64,000 nucleotides of DNA from Cinnamomum chago (GCA_038049695.1 CP142456.1:68723922-68787921); one strand, 5' to 3'. Counted from the stretch's first letter, positions 46,660 to 59,431 are shown. The notes: generated by a model not told the origin, from the letters alone. Made by a program: numbers and translations.

Positions 46660-49600
46660 ATTCTCTTCTCCAAATCACATCCCTAAATCTCTCCATTTCA
46701 TTCAATTTTATAAAGATAACAAACTCACATCTTTATCAGATCTCCAACAATTTATCTTAGAACAACCTCTTCCATCCTTCCCACACCTATATTTTTCTCC
46801 ACTTCTATCAAGAAGTTGATATTACCATGAAATGAATACATGCCACTTGAAATAGCTGTCACGAAACGAGAGTCCATTCTAGGTAGAGTAAAAAAAAAAA
46901 CTAACGATGGACTCACACGTATCATATCATCTACCCCTCTATGGACTCACACATATAAAGAGAGAGAAAGCTCGCGATGAGATGATCCAGCTAGACCACA
47001 CATTTGGTTGGCTACACCAAATTGATGGATTTGACAAATTCAATATGGTCAAATTTAAAGAGTAAAAAACTTGCTGAGTGTAAGTAGGCAAATTCCATTT
47101 CCGGTCCGTCCAGAAAGATGCATAGTCAAATCTCAAAAGGTTCAGCTAGACTTGCTGGTTACCAAACCGAGGTACTTTGGACTATACCCATTCGACTTAT
47201 GGTCTCATCTAACTCGGTGGTTTAATGAGCGAAACCACACTGGCTGAGTCTAACACAACTCAAAATGAGTTTTAATACTATAGGATGCATCAGATCCAAG
47301 GGGTGGTTGCTACTTGCTACATGTACCATAGGTGAGGTGTGGCTACTGGCTGCTAATCATAAGATTATGCTGACGTACGTGGATCAAGAAGGGTTGGAAG
47401 TGAGGGAGCTTTTTCTTCTAACCATAGGAACAATAATCCTTCTCTTTATCAGATATTGAATGGGGGCATTGACATGCATAAATAAAACTTACAAAATTTA
47501 CACATATGGCAGTAAAAAAACACTGATAAGATCAACCCACCTTTCATATAGATAGCCCTATTGTAACACCCCGACCGGAGTTAATTTTTATATAATGGAT
47601 GATTAACCGTGTTTTATTAAGTTAATTATGTTTAAGTAGTGAATTAAAGACTAGACAATGCAAAATTTCGCCCTCTAATACTTTCCTAAAATCTCTCATC
47701 CTCCTAATATCTCTCCCTCTTAAGTCTTCCCTAAAATCGTTCATCGTCATCTCTCCCCCTTATCAAGCCCCCCTATTTGATAAAGGGATCGAAATCTACG
47801 ACCAAGCTAATGGAGCGATACCGGTGGGAAGGACTACTTCCTGGTAATTTATTATGGTATTTATAAGGCTGAAAGTCACCAGATATATAGATCAACATGC
47901 AACATGTCAGCCAGCAATTGATATACAGATGTATATGATCTTAACTGCCCCATGGAACCTTTCAATTAACACTCTTGATTAGAAACGATCAAACTGATCT
48001 GAACCATCCAAAAGGTGAGATCGATCCATCACCTGCTGTATGCATCATTCACCAGTAGTATTATATGCTTCTTCCTTTTTTTAATGCAAGTAAAGAGAGG
48101 ATTCGCAGGGCATTTATTTTCATTGAAATGACTTGGATTTAAGGCTATCAAAACAAGAAGCTTGGATCGGATATCAAGCTGAGAAGCCCACCAAGCAATG
48201 TCGCCAAATTAGTAATCTTCCACACTCTCAAAGGTGCATTTCAGGTTAATATTTATGTACAATTCAAACCGTTTATCAAGCCCTGACAATTTAGTTTGGG
48301 GAGCCTGATATTCATCATAGGACAGTTAACAGGCCTGAAAATGAGGCCTTGGTCCAACCCATTTACAAACTAGATACCCTCTTTTGTATTAAGATGTTAG
48401 GTGATGCCAAGCAACCCCCACACCACCCACACCAACAAACACGCAAATCTATACTAATTAATACAAAATCCAATAAATTTTTGCTACTACATATTCGAAC
48501 AAATTTTGAATTTATAAGTAGAAATTAAGGGTCAAATAAGTCTAATCAAATCATCGCAACTAATTATTATGTAATAATCAAAATTCAATCCAAGGTGGGT
48601 ACAATACAACTGAGATTGTATGTAAAATCTCATATAATATTTGTGGGCTTTGTTTTTTTTTTTTTTTTTTCTAAGACATGAAAATCATATTATTATCCAT
48701 TATATTGGGCATTTTCATTCCTTTGAATTTTTTGGATTTTGTTTTTCAAAGAGATTATAATCACATTTTGTAAATTTCATTGGGGTTTTTTTATACATTA
48801 TTTTTTTTCCAAGGAGAGCAAGATCTTATTTTTATTAATTTGTTAGGGTTTTTTTTTTCCTAAATCCACTAGCATATGGTTTTTCTTTTCGTTTCTATGG
48901 ATTTTCTTTTAAAAAATAAAGATATTATTTTTAGTGGATTTTATAATCCATCATAATATAATTCCTTTCATCTATTCTTTATAATATATTATTTTAGATT
49001 TATTTTTTATTAATTATATTTAAAAACTCTTAAATTTTTATATATTTTCAATTTTGGCACTGAGCTTAGCACTGGGCTTTGCTGCTAGTATATTAGTGTT
49101 CAACTCATATTATCTACCTCTTGGATGAGCCACTTTTTGAAAACAAAGTGCTACAAAATCCAAATGACATACGGTAAAAGAAATCAAAAGACAATTTCTT
49201 TTTCTTGTTTTGATGATTAATTTATTTGTTCAATATTTAATTTATGAGAGTTCAGACAAATGCATTCTACCAGAGGCCTAAAATTGATAAGTTAAAAAAC
49301 CAGAGGGCCACCAATACCATATAGCCTTCTCTTGGATATAGTAAATAACTGCCCAACCATCATCCTACTAAAATGCATATTCTATCTACCACCAGGCCAC
49401 TTGTTGCTTAACATTGACCTCCCAATCTTAAATAAAGGAGGGTTAACATCAAGTTTACCCTTTCTACCTAGTGGTATTATAAAATAAAAAAAAAAAGGAA
49501 AATATAGGAATTAATTTTCTTTTCCTTAGCCTAATCCAATCCTTTGACAGCCTTATTCCCAAAAATCAAAACTACTCAAAACAAAATATGCATAAATTTT

Positions 49601-50060
49601 AACCCAGTAAAAACCTCATCATATAACATCTACCGTATTAAAAAATTACCTTAATTAAGGCATTCTTCGTATCATCAATTTTAAAGCGGAGTCCAACTAA
49701 CTCCTATTAAAGTAAAATTTAAGTAAATCTTTCATTCTTCATAAGGTCAGTAGGTCAGTTTAGGTCATTCCCATTGTCCAGTTTTACTCATTCAAACTTT
49801 GGATTGGATTGGACTCATCATTCATCAGTCATCAGCTGGTTGTGGGGAGATTAAGATTAAGAATCCCTCTGCTGTAGCCACGTGGATAATAATCCAGATC
49901 ACACCATAAAAACCCGAGGGGCATTTTCGTCATCCGATGGAAGAATATTCAGTGGCTGGCATTTGGCAAGTGGCAGACAATCAAAACTCATCGGATCACG
50001 TAAAAAACCATAGCAGAAAACCCCAAAAGCCCTTTCTCGTAATTCTCTTCAACTCCAGAC
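46660..50060. other. Gene-free AT-rich stretch upstream of the OVATE gene
   Basis: No gene recognised. 48640-49030 is very T-rich with repeated TTTGGATTTT-like words. TGTAACACCCCGACCGG near 47573 resembles the start of some plant retroelement LTRs, but nothing else supports it. The OVATE gene's promoter lies at the right end. Confidence 0.45.
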
Positions 50061-50063
50061 CCC

Positions 50064-50073
50064 TATATATAAA
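50064..50073 (+). promoter_or_regulatory. TATA box of the OVATE family gene
   Basis: TATATATAAA lies 75 bp upstream of the ATG at 50148 and is followed by a CT-rich stretch (CTCTCTTTCTCTCTCTC), a usual plant core promoter plus Y-patch arrangement. It implies a leader of about 40-50 nt. Confidence 0.75.
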
Positions 50074-50147
50074 TTCAACTCCCTCTCTTTCTCTCTCTCA
50101 AGTCTCACTGCAGCCTCAAAATCTCATCTGACTCTCAGAGAGAAATC

Positions 50148-50708
50148 ATGCCTCCTTCACCACAGAGAAAAACCCTCTTCTTCTCTCTCGGATGCGGCTG
50201 CAGGGACTCCAAAAGCGTCTCTGTGTCCGAGAAAAGCCCCTCAAAACCCCCAGAACCGAAACCCGTTACGCCCACAACCGACACCATCTTCTCCTCTGAA
50301 ACCCTAACCTCCTCCTTCGACAACTGCTCCGCCGCCTCCGGCGACAGCTCCTCCAGCTTCTCCGGCCTCCTCCGCCAGCTCAACGAGCTCGAGCAGTCCG
50401 TCATCGCCTGGAACTCCCGCCCTCAGCCGCTGCACGGGAGCGACGGAGGGAGGGTCGGGGAGAGCGTCGCCGTCGTGAAGGATTCCGATGATCCGCTGAC
50501 GGATTTCCGGCGGTCGATGCTGCAGATGATCGTGGAGATGGAGATCGTGGGGGCCGAGGAGTTGCAGGAGTTGCTCGGGCGGTTTCTGGCGCTGAATGAG
50601 AAGGAGCATCACGAGGTTATCGTGCGGGCGTTTGAGGAGATCTGGAGCGAGCTTTTTTCGGGTTATTACGATAATGCCCCTGAGTTTCTGAGGGAGCTGA
50701 AGAGATGA
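50148..50708 (+). CDS. OVATE family protein (OFP), transcriptional repressor
   Basis: Intronless, 186 residues, start ATG 50148, stop TGA at 50706-50708. The N-terminus (FFSLGCGCRDSKSV) is cysteine-containing. A proline/serine-rich linker runs to about residue 70, followed by FSGLLRQLNELEQSVIAW. The C-terminal OVATE domain covers about residues 108-171 (DSDDPLTDFRRSMLQMIVEM, then EELLGRF-type helix LQELLGRFLALN, HHEVIVRAFEEIWSELF). OFPs are plant-specific nuclear repressors that bind TALE homeodomain (KNOX/BELL) and TRM proteins and affect organ shape. Length and composition suggest a small OFP of the OFP6/11/12 type, but the subgroup is uncertain. The coding region is GC-rich in an AT-rich setting, as expected for this family. 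An antisense frame over the same bases is a shadow. Confidence 0.95.
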   Translation: MPPSPQRKTLFFSLGCGCRDSKSVSVSEKSPSKPPEPKPVTPTTDTIFSSETLTSSFDNCSAASGDSSSSFSGLLRQLNELEQSVIAWNSRPQPLHGSDGGRVGESVAVVKDSDDPLTDFRRSMLQMIVEMEIVGAEELQELLGRFLALNEKEHHEVIVRAFEEIWSELFSGYYDNAPEFLRELKR

Positions 50709-50764
50709 GGGTGGGTTGTTTTGTAATTTTGTGATTTCTTCCTTTTTTTTCTTTTTTTTTTTTT

Positions 50765-51615
50765 CTCTCTTGGTGGTGTTGTTGTGGTTATTTTGTTCCT
50801 TTTTTTTTTTTTCAAATTTTTGTGTACAAAATGTGGAGTTTTTTTTATTTGATTTATTTTTACAAGAGTAAGATGTAAGATTTGTTAGATGTGGTTGTTG
50901 TGGGACATGGACATATGGAAATTCTACCCACCCAAGAAGGCTTCTTGTTTGAGTGGTTATTTTAAAACAAAATGGAGAATTTGTTTTTTTTTTTAATTAT
51001 ATGCACATAAACATTTGATGGTTAATGAGGATTTTAAGCGGATACATAAAAGCAAAAGGGAGATGTTGGCAAATTTTAAACCTTTAGGATACATTTGTGC
51101 AAGAAAGAGTTTTGTACAAGCAGGAAGAAATTGTTACGTACTTCTGTATAGAAATGGAGAAAGGCGTTAGGTGGAGCATTGTATGTTTGTCGATGAAGAT
51201 GGGTAAAAGGTTGTCATTTTTCCAATGTTAGTGAGAGTATATGAAATTCGTACGCCGGGGAAAGGAATCGGAGTGTCGCGTAAGTGGAAAAAGGATTTTT
51301 GTTTCTATAGCACCTGCACAAATAACTCCATTTTTTTTCGTTGTTTTATGGATTTTTTCTTATTGTTGGTGGTGTTGTGGTTATTTTGTTTTTTAGTTAA
51401 ATTTGGATGTACAAAATGTAGAGCTATTTGATTATTTTACAAGAAAGATGTAAGATTTGTTAGTTGTGGGACATGGACATAGAAATTCTACCCACCAAAG
51501 AAGTCATCTGTCTTGTGTGGTTTTTTTCTATTAAAAATTAGAGATTTTCTTTTTTCAAGTATGTGCGGATTTTATGCTTGAAGAGGATTTTTTGTGGATA
51601 CATAAAACCAAAACT
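50765..51615 (+). repeat. Tandemly duplicated 3' flank of the OVATE gene
   Basis: Sequence after the OVATE stop (50765 to about 51060) recurs diverged at about 51362-51615. Shared words in order: GTTGTGGTTATTTTGTT, TGTACAAAATGT, AAGATGTAAGATTTGTTAG, GTGGGACATGGACATA, GAAATTCTACCCACC, GGATACATAAAA. Offset about 570-590. The first copy probably includes the 3' UTR; the second may be a leftover from tandem gene duplication, but no OVATE coding trace precedes it. Confidence 0.8.
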
Positions 51616-53130
51616 CATAGATGCAGTTAATTTTAGACTTTTTCAGGATTCTGAGGCACTAGATCTGAAGACAAATAGGAGATTAGCACCATATTTTTCT
51701 GTGCCTATTTTAACCATCTACACCTATTTTTTTCTTGCTTCCAAGGCACCTGCACAAATAAGTTTAAATTAACAAAAGAGTTATTATGAATTTTTGTGAA
51801 ACACTTTTTTTGATCATTTGGTGGAATGCATTTTCCTCATGAATCAGAAAAAGAATGAGCCAACTTTTAATTTTAATTTTATAGAGAGGATCTCAATTTC
51901 TTATTTGAGGGGTTAAAATACAAGATCCCCCTCTATCATAGAAATTAAAATCCATAGAGAGTGGAATCCTCTTGCTGCACGAATGCACTTTTGAGAATTT
52001 AAGGTTTAAAGCTATAGGCTAGATTTGCTAGATTTCTCTTAATTTAAATTCTTAATTGTCTCCCTTATATCTTACTTAATGTACCAAGTAGAAATTGTCA
52101 GTTTTTTTATCTTTAAAATGTGCATAAAAGGTCTTTTGAGTAGGGAAAGAAAAGAAAGAGCATATTTTGGATGAAGATGTTGGAGGATTAATATACATTT
52201 TTCGGTATGTGTCTTTCTTAGTGATGGTAATTCCTAATTTTACTCAATGCACTAGGCCTAGTAATTTAAGGGGTGCTCTACTTTTTTTGCCTGGGGCAAT
52301 GTTTATTTGATGTAATTGAATACAAAAAAATTGTAAGACCTTTATGATTAAAGATGGTTAAAACTAAAGGAGCAAATGTGGATTTTAAAAATTTATAGCT
52401 TACCTGGTTGATAACATTGGTGTTTGTGTTAGATTGCATGAGTTTAGTCTCTAGTTAACAGAAATGTAATAAATAAAACATGAAATGTCGAGAGTAACTA
52501 GCAAATTTATCTTCCCCGGTGAAAAATGAATTTAGCAGAGGTGGGTTGATGAATACCGGCCACCATCCTTTGAAAGTGGCGGTTGCAGCATCTAGTTCGC
52601 TATCTTAGATCTTTTGCCGCCGCCCCCACCCACTTCTTTAATAATCTTTCTTCCGAGCTCATTTGAACACACATTACTATATATTTAACTATTGTGTATT
52701 CTATTTCTATACAAACAAATACGCCCTTAATGGATTTTAGGTTGCACTTACATTTTAATCAGCCACCCAATCTTTTTATTTTCTTTAGTAAATACTCCCC
52801 AATCCCATGCATACACCATTCCCAAGTCCCTAACAAGCAGGGTTAGGAATTGACCCTAGTTGATTTTGTGAATGGGAAAATGGCTCACACTATGCTAGTA
52901 GTGGATTAGCAACCACCCAACCAATTTGAATTCGACCCTATAACTTAAACCTTTTAATTTATGAGTTTGCAAAAAAAAAAAAAAAAAAAAAAATAGTATA
53001 GGCAATCCCATCAAGTTTAGACATTTATGTCTCTTTCAAAAAGTAACCTTTTATTACTTTTTGAAAATAATGCAAAAAGTTTTAAAGCTTTATGAGTTTT
53101 GCAATAGAAAATTCTCTTAATCTTATCAAT
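51616..53130. other. Gene-free AT-rich stretch
   Basis: No gene or element recognised. A poly-A run of about 21 lies at 52973-52993. Confidence 0.5.
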
Positions 53131-53375
53131 TAGGGCCTGATCATCTGCTTCAAATTCTTAGGAATTCATGATAAAATCAATTTGAATGAAAGAATATTGA
53201 AGAGATAAGGGTGAAGGATATAAAGTGGATATGTAGCTGTGAAAATTACTTTCTACGTTTTGATTTATCCATTTGAAGGTCTTCACCTTTATTTCTGCAA
53301 TTTTAGCAGCTTCAATAAGAAGACATTACTTTGAATCTTTAAGAATTCAATTTCTTGCTAGCAAATGGGCCCTTT
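53130..53375. mobile_element. Harbinger/Tourist-like MITE, 240 bp
   Basis: Element 53133-53372. Left GGGCCTGATCATCTGC; right (reverse complement) GGGCCCATTTGCTAGC; both lead into TTGAATTC/GGAATTC-type inner repeats. Flanks TTA and TTT are a possible 3-bp TSD. Inner sequence resembles the 9.1-9.9 kb MITE. Confidence 0.52.
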
Positions 53376-53537
53376 GAGGAGCTGAATCAATAGGAGATAT
53401 GTATTTCTTTTTTGCTTTTCCTTTTTTTCTCCTTGGGAGGATGAACAAAAGTAACAAAATAGGGACAGACCAAAAGAAACTCAGCCCACGACAAGCCCAA
53501 ATTGAATTACAAAAGATCCTTTCCTAAGGAAGGACCT

Positions 53538-53883
53538 TAAGGTCACGTTTGGCAACCAAATCTTTAGGGAAAATATTTTTAGTTTTCCTTAATGTTATGG
53601 TAAATCCATGTTTGACAATTGTAAGTTCCCGAGGATATGGACGAATGAAAATCTTCATTTGTTAAGATTTTCAAATTCGACCACCCCCCCATAAGATTTG
53701 AAAATAATCACTTAAGTGAATTTGCATATTGAACCCTATTTTCTCAACTATATGCATCGATACACACAAATATCAATGTTAAATCATCAACTATACAAAT
53801 CCTCATCTTGAAATCCTTGTTCCAGTGGTAGTGAAGAATCATCACATCTATGGATTCCTTGCTTGTTACCAAACATGCTCTAA
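53538..53883. mobile_element. Harbinger/Tourist-like MITE, 340 bp, TSD TAA
   Basis: Element 53541-53880. Left GGTCACGTTTGGCAACCAA; right (reverse complement) GAGCATGTTTGGTAACAAG. TAA on both sides (53538-53540, 53881-53883). Confidence 0.6.
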
Positions 53884-54126
53884 GATGAAGAAACAATAAC
53901 ATTACACAAGTCTTCCACAACTACCTTATCTGAGCTGGCTGCAACGCCAGGCCATTAGCAGAATAGGGTGCAAAAAAGGCCCAAATTGTATGCTCTAGCA
54001 TCCTCCAATTCCTCATGTAGATATCATTGATGAAGGAGGGAAGATAAGTCCTCAAGTTGGTCATAATCAGATACTTCAACTTTGAGAGGCCCTCTACTAC
54101 TATATTGACTTCTCTTCTACATAAAT

Positions 54127-54330
54127 GAGCTTTCCACTAACCTCAAGGGGTAACTCAATTGGCCTAAGACCACGGTTTGCACCAAGAGGTTGTAGGTTCA
54201 AAACTGCACTACCACACTAGGGCTACATGGGAGTTTACTCAGCTTCCATTTGGGCTTGAATGAATTAATCCAGTCAAAGGGTTGGGAACCCTAAAAAAAA
54301 AAAAGAAAAAAAAAAGGAGCTTTCCACTAA
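54127..54330 (+). mobile_element. tRNA-derived SINE with perfect 14-bp TSD
   Basis: Element 54141-54316 flanked by GAGCTTTCCACTAA on both sides. Reads GGTAACTCAATTGGCCTAAG, GTAGGTTCAAAACTGC (B-box-like), then GGGTTGGGAACCCT and an A-rich tail. Confidence 0.9.
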
Positions 54331-54915
54331 TGCACACTTGCAAGCAGTCTAATTAACTTTTTTCATAATATCATTAGGTCGCAAGATATATTCCCATGAC
54401 GTTTTAAGGATCCACTAATTAAGATTAAACAGTGACCTTCAATTATAAGCTTTTGGGCCCCAAGATTTGACTCACCCCCTCAACTTTTACCAATTCTTGT
54501 GACTTTGCTTCTAGAGGATGCTCAACCACTATAGTACTTGTGTATGCAGCCATCATCTTCCTATTTTCATCTCGGATAATACCACCCTTTAGCCTGAATT
54601 ACTGATATCTTTGGTGTGTGAGCTAGTCTACGTTTTCTTCTTAGAATTTGCATTTAAATAAAGGTATTGACTTTCAATATGGCCACTTACTGCCTCAAAC
54701 TTTAGATTTTTTTTTTCTTTTTTGAACTCAAACTTTTTGTGGCTTGTCACTCACACACCTTTTTACATGAAAAGGGAAAATTACTAAACTAATTTTCTTT
54801 CGTTTTTACATAAAATCATTTATGATGAAAAACTTATTTACAGAAAGTCATTTCCTATGGGGGAGTGGTCAGAAACTCTTTTCTATACCTACTTGAAATC
54901 ACAACATTACACAAA

Positions 54916-55123
54916 CAAAATAGCTAACTTTTTTTTTTTTTTTTTTTGCCATTGGAGGGTTCCCAACCCTTTGGGCTAACTAATCATTCCAAGCCTAGAG
55001 GTAAGCTGAGTAAACTCTCCTGTAGCCCCAGTGTGATAGTGTAGTTTCAAACCTACAACATTCGAGTGCAAATTGTGGTCCTAAGCCAACTGAGCTATCC
55101 CTTGGAATTACAAAATCGCTAAC
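54916..55123 (-). mobile_element. tRNA-derived SINE, reverse orientation, 13-bp TSD
   Basis: Element 54929-55110 flanked by CAAAATAGCTAAC and CAAAATCGCTAAC. Long poly-T, GGAGGGTTCCCAACCC, then GTTTCAAACCTACAAC and AAGCCAACTGAGCTATCCC. With the copy at 54.1 kb it forms an inverted pair about 0.6 kb apart. Confidence 0.87.
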
Positions 55124-55993
55124 TGTCCTTTACTACAAATGAAACTTCATCATCACGACCACCTTTCGATTGTATTATGCTATATTATTTATAGCTAAAA
55201 TATTGCCCAAGCTATCTAAAACATAGATTTGTAAACTTTCACATTTTTAAGACATTTCTAATTTCCATTTCCACATGAAGTAAAGAGATGTACCAATTCG
55301 AGACTAATATATAGCACAATTTGGTTCGAGTGCAGGAGGGTGGTACAATGGTTTTGTGGACGAAAGTGTCTCCATAGTGGGGATCTCTCTATCACATGTC
55401 TCAATATAACTTGATCATTTCTCATGAAATCGTATTGTGAAAACAAGTAATATTTTTGTTCTTTTGAAATTATGATCAAACTTGTCGTCTCCTTTTTGCT
55501 GTAATCAAGATGGCCCACAGGTTAAAGGAATGGCAGACCCAGAATATTTATTTGGATGGTGCGGGCAATAGTCAAATTAAAAAGTTAAATACAAAAATAA
55601 AAATATTTAAAGTGTTAATTAAGAAATTTTTTGAACCTTTGGGGTGCGGTCGTATCGGCATGGTTCGATGTAGGTCCCCCCGGGCACATTGGGTGCCCCA
55701 TTTCACTAGTGGTATACAAATTCACGTGAAGGAAAGAAAGTGGTTGGTCAGGACCAAGGGCAAACTTTCCCATGTTCCATCATTGGCATACAGAGAATGG
55801 AAGAGTCCAGATCCTCACTCGACCCAAGCCCGTGATAAACTCAGTAATGTGTTTCAGGTGTGTAATATTGCCTATATATTATTTGTATGTGAAACGTTTG
55901 TATACGCGAAATATAGTTTCTCATTCCATGTCTAGAAGGCGAACTACCCTTTTGCCTCGATTGTAAAAATACAAAAGGTTCAAAAAGCACAAA
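55124..55993. other. No recognised gene
   Basis: The 141-codon open frame at 55510-55935 has no domain I recognise and includes a GC-rich repeat-like patch (about 55640-55710). Left unannotated as coding. Confidence 0.4.
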
Positions 55994-56364
55994 ATGGCGA
56001 ACAGTGGCGGAACCAAGGGGGGGCTGGCAGGGGCCATGGCCCCCCCATAGTTTTTGAAAATCCCCTTCTCTATTTTGCAAATTTTATTAATTTTTATATA
56101 TGGCCCCTCCAAAATTTCTGGAAACCCCTTTATTCTTTAAAAAACTTTTTGAATTCTTACATGTGGCCCCTCTAGATTTTCTAAAAACTCATTCTTCTTT
56201 AGAACATTTTATAGTTTTTTACATATGGACCCTCAAAATTTTCAAAAAAACTACTACAAGTTTTAAAAAACCTACATGTATTTTTCATATGTGGGACCCA
56301 AAAAAGATTTTCTATATAGTGGCCCCCCCAAGGAAGAGTTTTTGGGTCCGCCCCTGATGGCGAA
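55994..56364. mobile_element. hAT-type MITE, 355 bp, perfect 8-bp TSD ATGGCGAA
   Basis: Element 56002-56356 starts CAGTGGCGGAACC and ends GGGTCCGCCCCTG, inverted ends of the CAGNGGCGGA type. Flanks ATGGCGAA are identical (55994-56001, 56357-56364). The interior contains tandem, diverged units with a core like GGCCCCTCNAAATTTTC followed by TTTTTTACATATG. Confidence 0.9.
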
Positions 56365-56567
56365 AGGATGTCTTTACTCCCAACCCCTTTCACTTTTCTT
56401 TTTTTTTTTTTATTTGACATTCAATTTTATTTTATTTTACTCCACCTTATTAATATATAAGAAGAGACTTTGGGCACTATACACATGTGAATACATGAGT
56501 ATTTATTAGAGGAAAAAGATTTTAACTAAATATGTGGACACTCTGTGGAGTTCTTTTTTAAGATTTT

Positions 56568-56621
56568 TACGGTGGAGCCCCACCTATTACATTTCTACAG
56601 TGGAGCCCCACCTATTACATT
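56568..56621 (+). repeat. 28-bp tandem duplication
   Basis: TAC(G/A)GTGGAGCCCCACC followed by TATTACATT occurs twice, head to tail. The motif GGTGGAGCCCCACC is itself a near palindrome. Confidence 0.85.
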
Positions 56622-59191
56622 AGGAATCTAAATACTTCCTTGAAGGAGAGAAAGGTGGATATAACATGATTGCTATTAGAAAAAGTAATTCAAGGAAGGT
56701 AACATGCCTCTCATAAGTTTTAAGTCTGTGATGTTTTACTCTGATACCATGTTAATGACAAGTGGCTCAAGCCGTTAGTGAGCCGCATGACAATTGGATG
56801 AAATATCACTCAAATGACTGGATCAACGTATCAGAAGGAGTCGGACGATTAACAGTAATATGAATGATGGGACCTAAGCTTTAATCTTTTTATTCTAAAT
56901 GTACATTGGATGTTGCCTATCATCTTTAGTAACCTTCTAATCAATGTAACTGTAGATTATTATGATTGTCTATGGGCATGAGATTCTCAAATGATTCTCC
57001 GCATCATGTCAATTTATGTCTAGTCCTCTCTCTAATTAAAAAAGATTATTTCAATAAATTGCCAAATCCTAATGAACATTTTGTAATGGGGTCTTTTTCA
57101 TGATCTCTCTCTATCTGCCTGTGCATGTTTATGACTTCATATACCTTATTCAACTGCGAGTTAATTAGGGTTCCATTCAAGAAATTCATACCCAATTCAA
57201 TCCTCTCAGTGTCCCTTTAGAAATTGGCATAATCTCAAACTTGATACTGATCCAACTGTTATTCACCGTTGAACTGAAATATTCTTAAAAGCACACACAT
57301 TTTGAAATCATTAAATTTGAGGGACATGAATCAAGGAATTATATTGACCTAATAGAATCAAAACCTTGCATACATGCAGGTTGGTCTCATCCAAATCTTT
57401 CAATGCCCCACCTCTCCCGAGCGGTGTAGCTCTAGGTGGGCCAAAGGCTAGAGAGTGTCATTCTTCTTTTATCTACAGGTCACCATTAGTCCATCTTACT
57501 GGTGGTCCGGTGGACCCTACCGGCCCATATATATACATTTTCACTTGTGTCCGATCCAAAAAGAAACATACTTGAAACCCGATCATCTGCAAGGTGGGCC
57601 CCATATGTTGGCCCGAGTCTGCCCATGAGGAGGAGTGTTTACAAAATGCAACACAAAGCCGGCAACAATTATCTTATTTATTAATTACATGCTTGTCCAT
57701 TCTCTGTAAATAATAAAAATAACACTAATGATAATGATGGTGATATTAAACACAACTCTAAATTATGTGCTTCATAAAAGTAGATTTATTCATTCAAGGC
57801 CGGCCCAAAGTCATTATCTGCACTCCTGCAATGATTTTAAATATCTTCTAAACATCAATACTGAATGTTTTCTAAAGAAACCAGTGAAGAGTATGAGTGT
57901 GACACCCTTATTTACACCTGCATGGCTGCATGACTGTCTTCAATCTTTTTAAAAATCAAAACAAAGTGACATTGATTGTAGCAGTGCACCAAATTGATTG
58001 TGTGGAGCACATCATTTACTTGCATTTTGCTCACTCTAGTTTTTCATTTTGATCTCATACTTTATATATGTGATTAATGCCATATTCGCTCCGCTTCAAG
58101 TGAAATGGATTGGATATATAAAATAGGTATTCTATTTTGAGCAGTTTAGATTTATAAGCGCAACCCCATTTTAATTTTGTGCATGCCCAAGTTGGTATTA
58201 GGTGCATGACTCAAGATAAGATGTTTATTGGGCTTGTTTGACAATTGGTTTGAAATTCAGGTCCATGTCAATTAAGCAAGTAATATATTGGACCGAGTTT
58301 TCACTTTTTGACTCAGTCCAGGATCGGTTGAGTCCTTGAATCTCTAGTTGGCCGACTCACTTTCCAAGTCGAACTGACTTGCCTTCCCTAGTTTCAGATT
58401 ATGGTCAGTCCAGTCCATGTCTTCAAAACTTAATTAAAACGGGTCTGGATTCGGGTCCCCCATGAACTAAACATGTTTATACAGCTAATCTACGTTTCTA
58501 AAACACAGTCCCCACCCAGTGGCGGAGCTAGGATATTCTTATAGGGCAAGCGACCATCAATTGATAGTGTTTTATATTTATTATTAATTATTTAGAAATA
58601 AATATATTTCTCAGTTTTTATATGATAATTGATGAAAATCCTTAATTTGAAAATATTGTAGCATTTTTCATGATTTTTTCAAAACTTTGTGAGGATAGTT
58701 AAAATACGGAAATAATATATAGGGCTCACTGTAATAAATCCAAATCACTCGAAATAATTGTTTTCTCTTTGTTTTAGAATTGAGAGCTTATCTCACTCTA
58801 ATCTAAGTACGATTGATGTTGAATTGATCACATGTAACCTAATCCACCCATTGTACTTAGTGAGAATTTGTTGATTGCTAATTGTGATTGTTTGATGGGG
58901 CATGATTCCGTGGTAGATATGGATAGTTGAGAGATCATCATATAAATCTAGTCACCAAGCTATAAAAATTACTCTGATATTACATACAACGTGATGAGAC
59001 AAAGTTGAGTCCAAATCATTTGAGTGCCTCACTCACACTTTCCATGATGAGTGTGGAACTCAAGGTTGGGCCTACCTTTTGAATAGCTAAACCACTTGAA
59101 ATAAACTCCCTCCTTTTATACTGACTTTTCCTAAATTTTACTTCAATAAGAGTTGAGACCACCATAAAACCGAACATATTATTAAGAATGT
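56622..59191. other. Gene-free stretch with one isolated hAT-like end
   Basis: CAGTGGCGGAGCTAGGAT at about 58517 has the start of a CAGTGGCGGA-type hAT element, but I could not find a matching right end. Otherwise nothing recognisable. Confidence 0.4.
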
Positions 59192-59431
59192 CATATGCTT
59201 TTTTTTTTCTTTTACTATTATAGGGTTCCTAACCCTTTGGGCTGGATTAATCCCTCTGGGCTCAGAGGGAAGCCGGGTTTGTGGCCTTAAGGTGGTAGCA
59301 CTAGTAGACTCAACATTCGATTCCTGAAGAAGGGGGAATCGTGGGTCGATATCAAGGCCTCTAGCTCCGGAAGAGGGAGAAACCGTAGTCCTGATAACTC
59401 GACTAATCCCTTGGGGTTGTAACATATGCTT
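59192..59431 (-). mobile_element. tRNA-derived SINE, long subtype, reverse orientation
   Basis: Element 59201-59422 flanked by CATATGCTT on both sides. Poly-T, then GGGTTCCTAACCCTTTGGGC, a GTCGATATC B-box complement and CTCGACTAATCCCTTGGGG. Closest in layout to the 33.9 kb copy. The two long minus-strand frames here are carried by the SINE and its flank, not by a gene. Confidence 0.85.

Noticed and set aside
50135-50612. Antisense frames over the OVATE gene
   Set aside because: GC-rich coding DNA gives long open antisense frames; the sense frame has the OVATE domain and a TATA box.
55510-55935. 141-codon plus-strand frame as a gene
   Set aside because: No recognisable domain, no promoter or intron signals, and part overlaps repeat-like GC-rich sequence.
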